Origin: Ch71 sp050945695
GTDB lineage: Bacteria; Chloroflexota; Anaerolineae; DRVO01
Assembly (NCBI GenBank): GCA_050945695.1
Contig: JBMNTK010000089.1
Location: 1 to 14,450, forward strand
DNA length: 14,450 nt
Reading direction: 5' to 3'
A model generated the notes under the pieces. That model had not been told where the DNA came from and made no database searches. It saw only the letters and a program-made list of their open reading frames with translations. Shown here piece by piece: positions 14,143 to 14,450 of this stretch (positions are counted from its first letter, which is position 1; every line of letters begins with the position of its first letter). Both the position numbers and the translations under genes were made by a program.

Positions 14143-14184
14143 CCTCCCGAAGCTACATACTTCGAGGAGACCTGGGTCTCCTCG
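14143..14184 (-). promoter_or_regulatory. Leader with alternative hairpins that free or hide the Shine-Dalgarno
   Basis: On the minus strand hairpin A pairs CGAGGAGACC (14184-14175) with GGTCTCCTCG (14172-14163), 10 bp with a 2-nt centre. Hairpin B would pair CCTCGAAG (14167-14160) with CTTC plus GAGG (within 14152-14143, a GG bulge), loop 7 nt, and covers the GGGAGG ribosome site. The two share CCTCG, so they exclude each other. No known riboswitch consensus is seen. Confidence 0.45.
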
Positions 14185-14254
14185 GCGAACACCATCAGGG
14201 GGATACTGCCGTCGCACGTCCGGGCAACATCGCCTCATACTGGACTTAAGAGAT

Positions 14255-14283
14255 AGTTTACCGGCCTGCTCGTCCTCAGTCAA
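14255..14283 (-). promoter_or_regulatory. Promoter of the solute-binding lipoprotein gene
   Basis: On the minus strand TTGACT (14283-14278), exactly 17 nt, then TAAACT (14260-14255). The -35 box matches 5 of 6 and the -10 box 4 of 6. Transcription from about 14248 would give a leader of roughly 110 nt that includes both hairpins at 14143-14184. It shows that the gene can be expressed independently of its upstream paralogue. Confidence 0.6.
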
Positions 14284-14380
14284 CCGGACGATTGGCGGGG
14301 CGCAAACGATAGGGCTTCTTGTGACCCGGCGTGTGGGTCTACCTGCGATGCTCGCTGGTATCGGCTGTGGTCGGGAGGGG

Positions 14381-14416
14381 CAGAGCCGGGCACTGCCTGG
14401 GCAGTGCCCGGCTCTG
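14381..14416 (-). terminator. Perfect 17-bp hairpin after the upstream paralogue
   Basis: CAGAGCCGGGCACTGCC (14381-14397) and GGCAGTGCCCGGCTCTG (14400-14416) are exact complements with a 2-nt centre. On minus it starts 15 nt after the TAG at 14432. There is no T-run behind it. The GGGCAC-GCC core matches that of the hairpin at 12011-12038, which follows the paralogous gene. Confidence 0.75.
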
Positions 14417-14431
14417 GGGCTGAGCGGTGAA

Positions 14432-14450
14432 CTAGGCCTGGCGCATGAAG
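14432..14450 (-). CDS. C-terminal end of a second solute-binding protein (paralogue), window-edge fragment
   Basis: The last bases on the minus strand read Phe-Met-Arg-Gln-Ala then TAG. The binding-protein gene at 12061 ends with the same FMRQA and TAA, and 18 bases (14433-14450 and 12062-12079) are identical. With a related hairpin after each stop, this is very probably the end of a tandem paralogue continuing outside the window. Only five codons are visible, so the call rests on this match. Confidence 0.65.

Noticed and set aside
14137..14283. N-terminal extension of the binding protein to an ATG at 14283
   Set aside because: The extension would cross the promoter and leader hairpins and bury the twin-arginine leader 50 residues inside; the ATG at 14136 has an excellent ribosome site.

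Overview
This is a GC-rich bacterial chromosomal segment. It has good Shine-Dalgarno sites, one TTG start, and three different intergenic inverted-repeat elements. The solute-binding lipoprotein has a Tat-like leader and a long Ala/Thr/Pro linker. That style, with the repeat types, suggests Chloroflexota (Anaerolineae-like), but no marker gene here proves it. Rubrerythrin fits an anaerobe or microaerophile. I see no phage, insertion sequence, CRISPR array, tRNA or rRNA.

Left part (1-3571). The minus strand carries the N-terminus of a DegT/StrS-type aminotransferase cut by the window edge, an amidohydrolase-2 family enzyme read from a TTG start, and a 99-residue protein I do not recognise. Divergent from these is an AIM24/TIGR00266 family protein on plus. 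It converges on rubrerythrin (minus), and an inverted-repeat element built of 9-nt-spaced heptamers fills the gap between the two stops. A related element with 8-nt spacing lies downstream of the amidohydrolase.

Middle (3671-9758). A large UvrD/PcrA-like superfamily 1 helicase with a Cys2/His2 zinc-finger-like tail is read on minus. Divergent from it is a plus-strand cluster: a VOC (glyoxalase-fold) protein, a UxaE-type tagaturonate/fructuronate epimerase-family protein, and a short-chain dehydrogenase whose ATG overlaps the epimerase stop. The last two are probably translationally coupled. They could form a hexuronate step (tagaturonate to fructuronate to mannonate); that pathway link is inference.

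Right part (9759-14450). A strongly acidic HEAT-repeat protein has its own promoter, with an inverted repeat flanking the -10 box. It is followed by an AEC (auxin efflux carrier) family transporter. Converging on this from the minus strand is a family 5 extracellular solute-binding lipoprotein with a good sigma70-like promoter and a leader of roughly 110 nt that can fold in two exclusive ways around its Shine-Dalgarno. The last 19 bases are the C-terminal codons (FMRQA) of a second gene with an identical end, so a tandem paralogous binding-protein pair is likely. Each copy is followed by a long perfect hairpin with a related core.

The least explained sequence is between the genes: three inverted-repeat families at gene ends, and two leaders in which a CCTCC-type strand can pair either with an upstream arm or with the ribosome-binding site.
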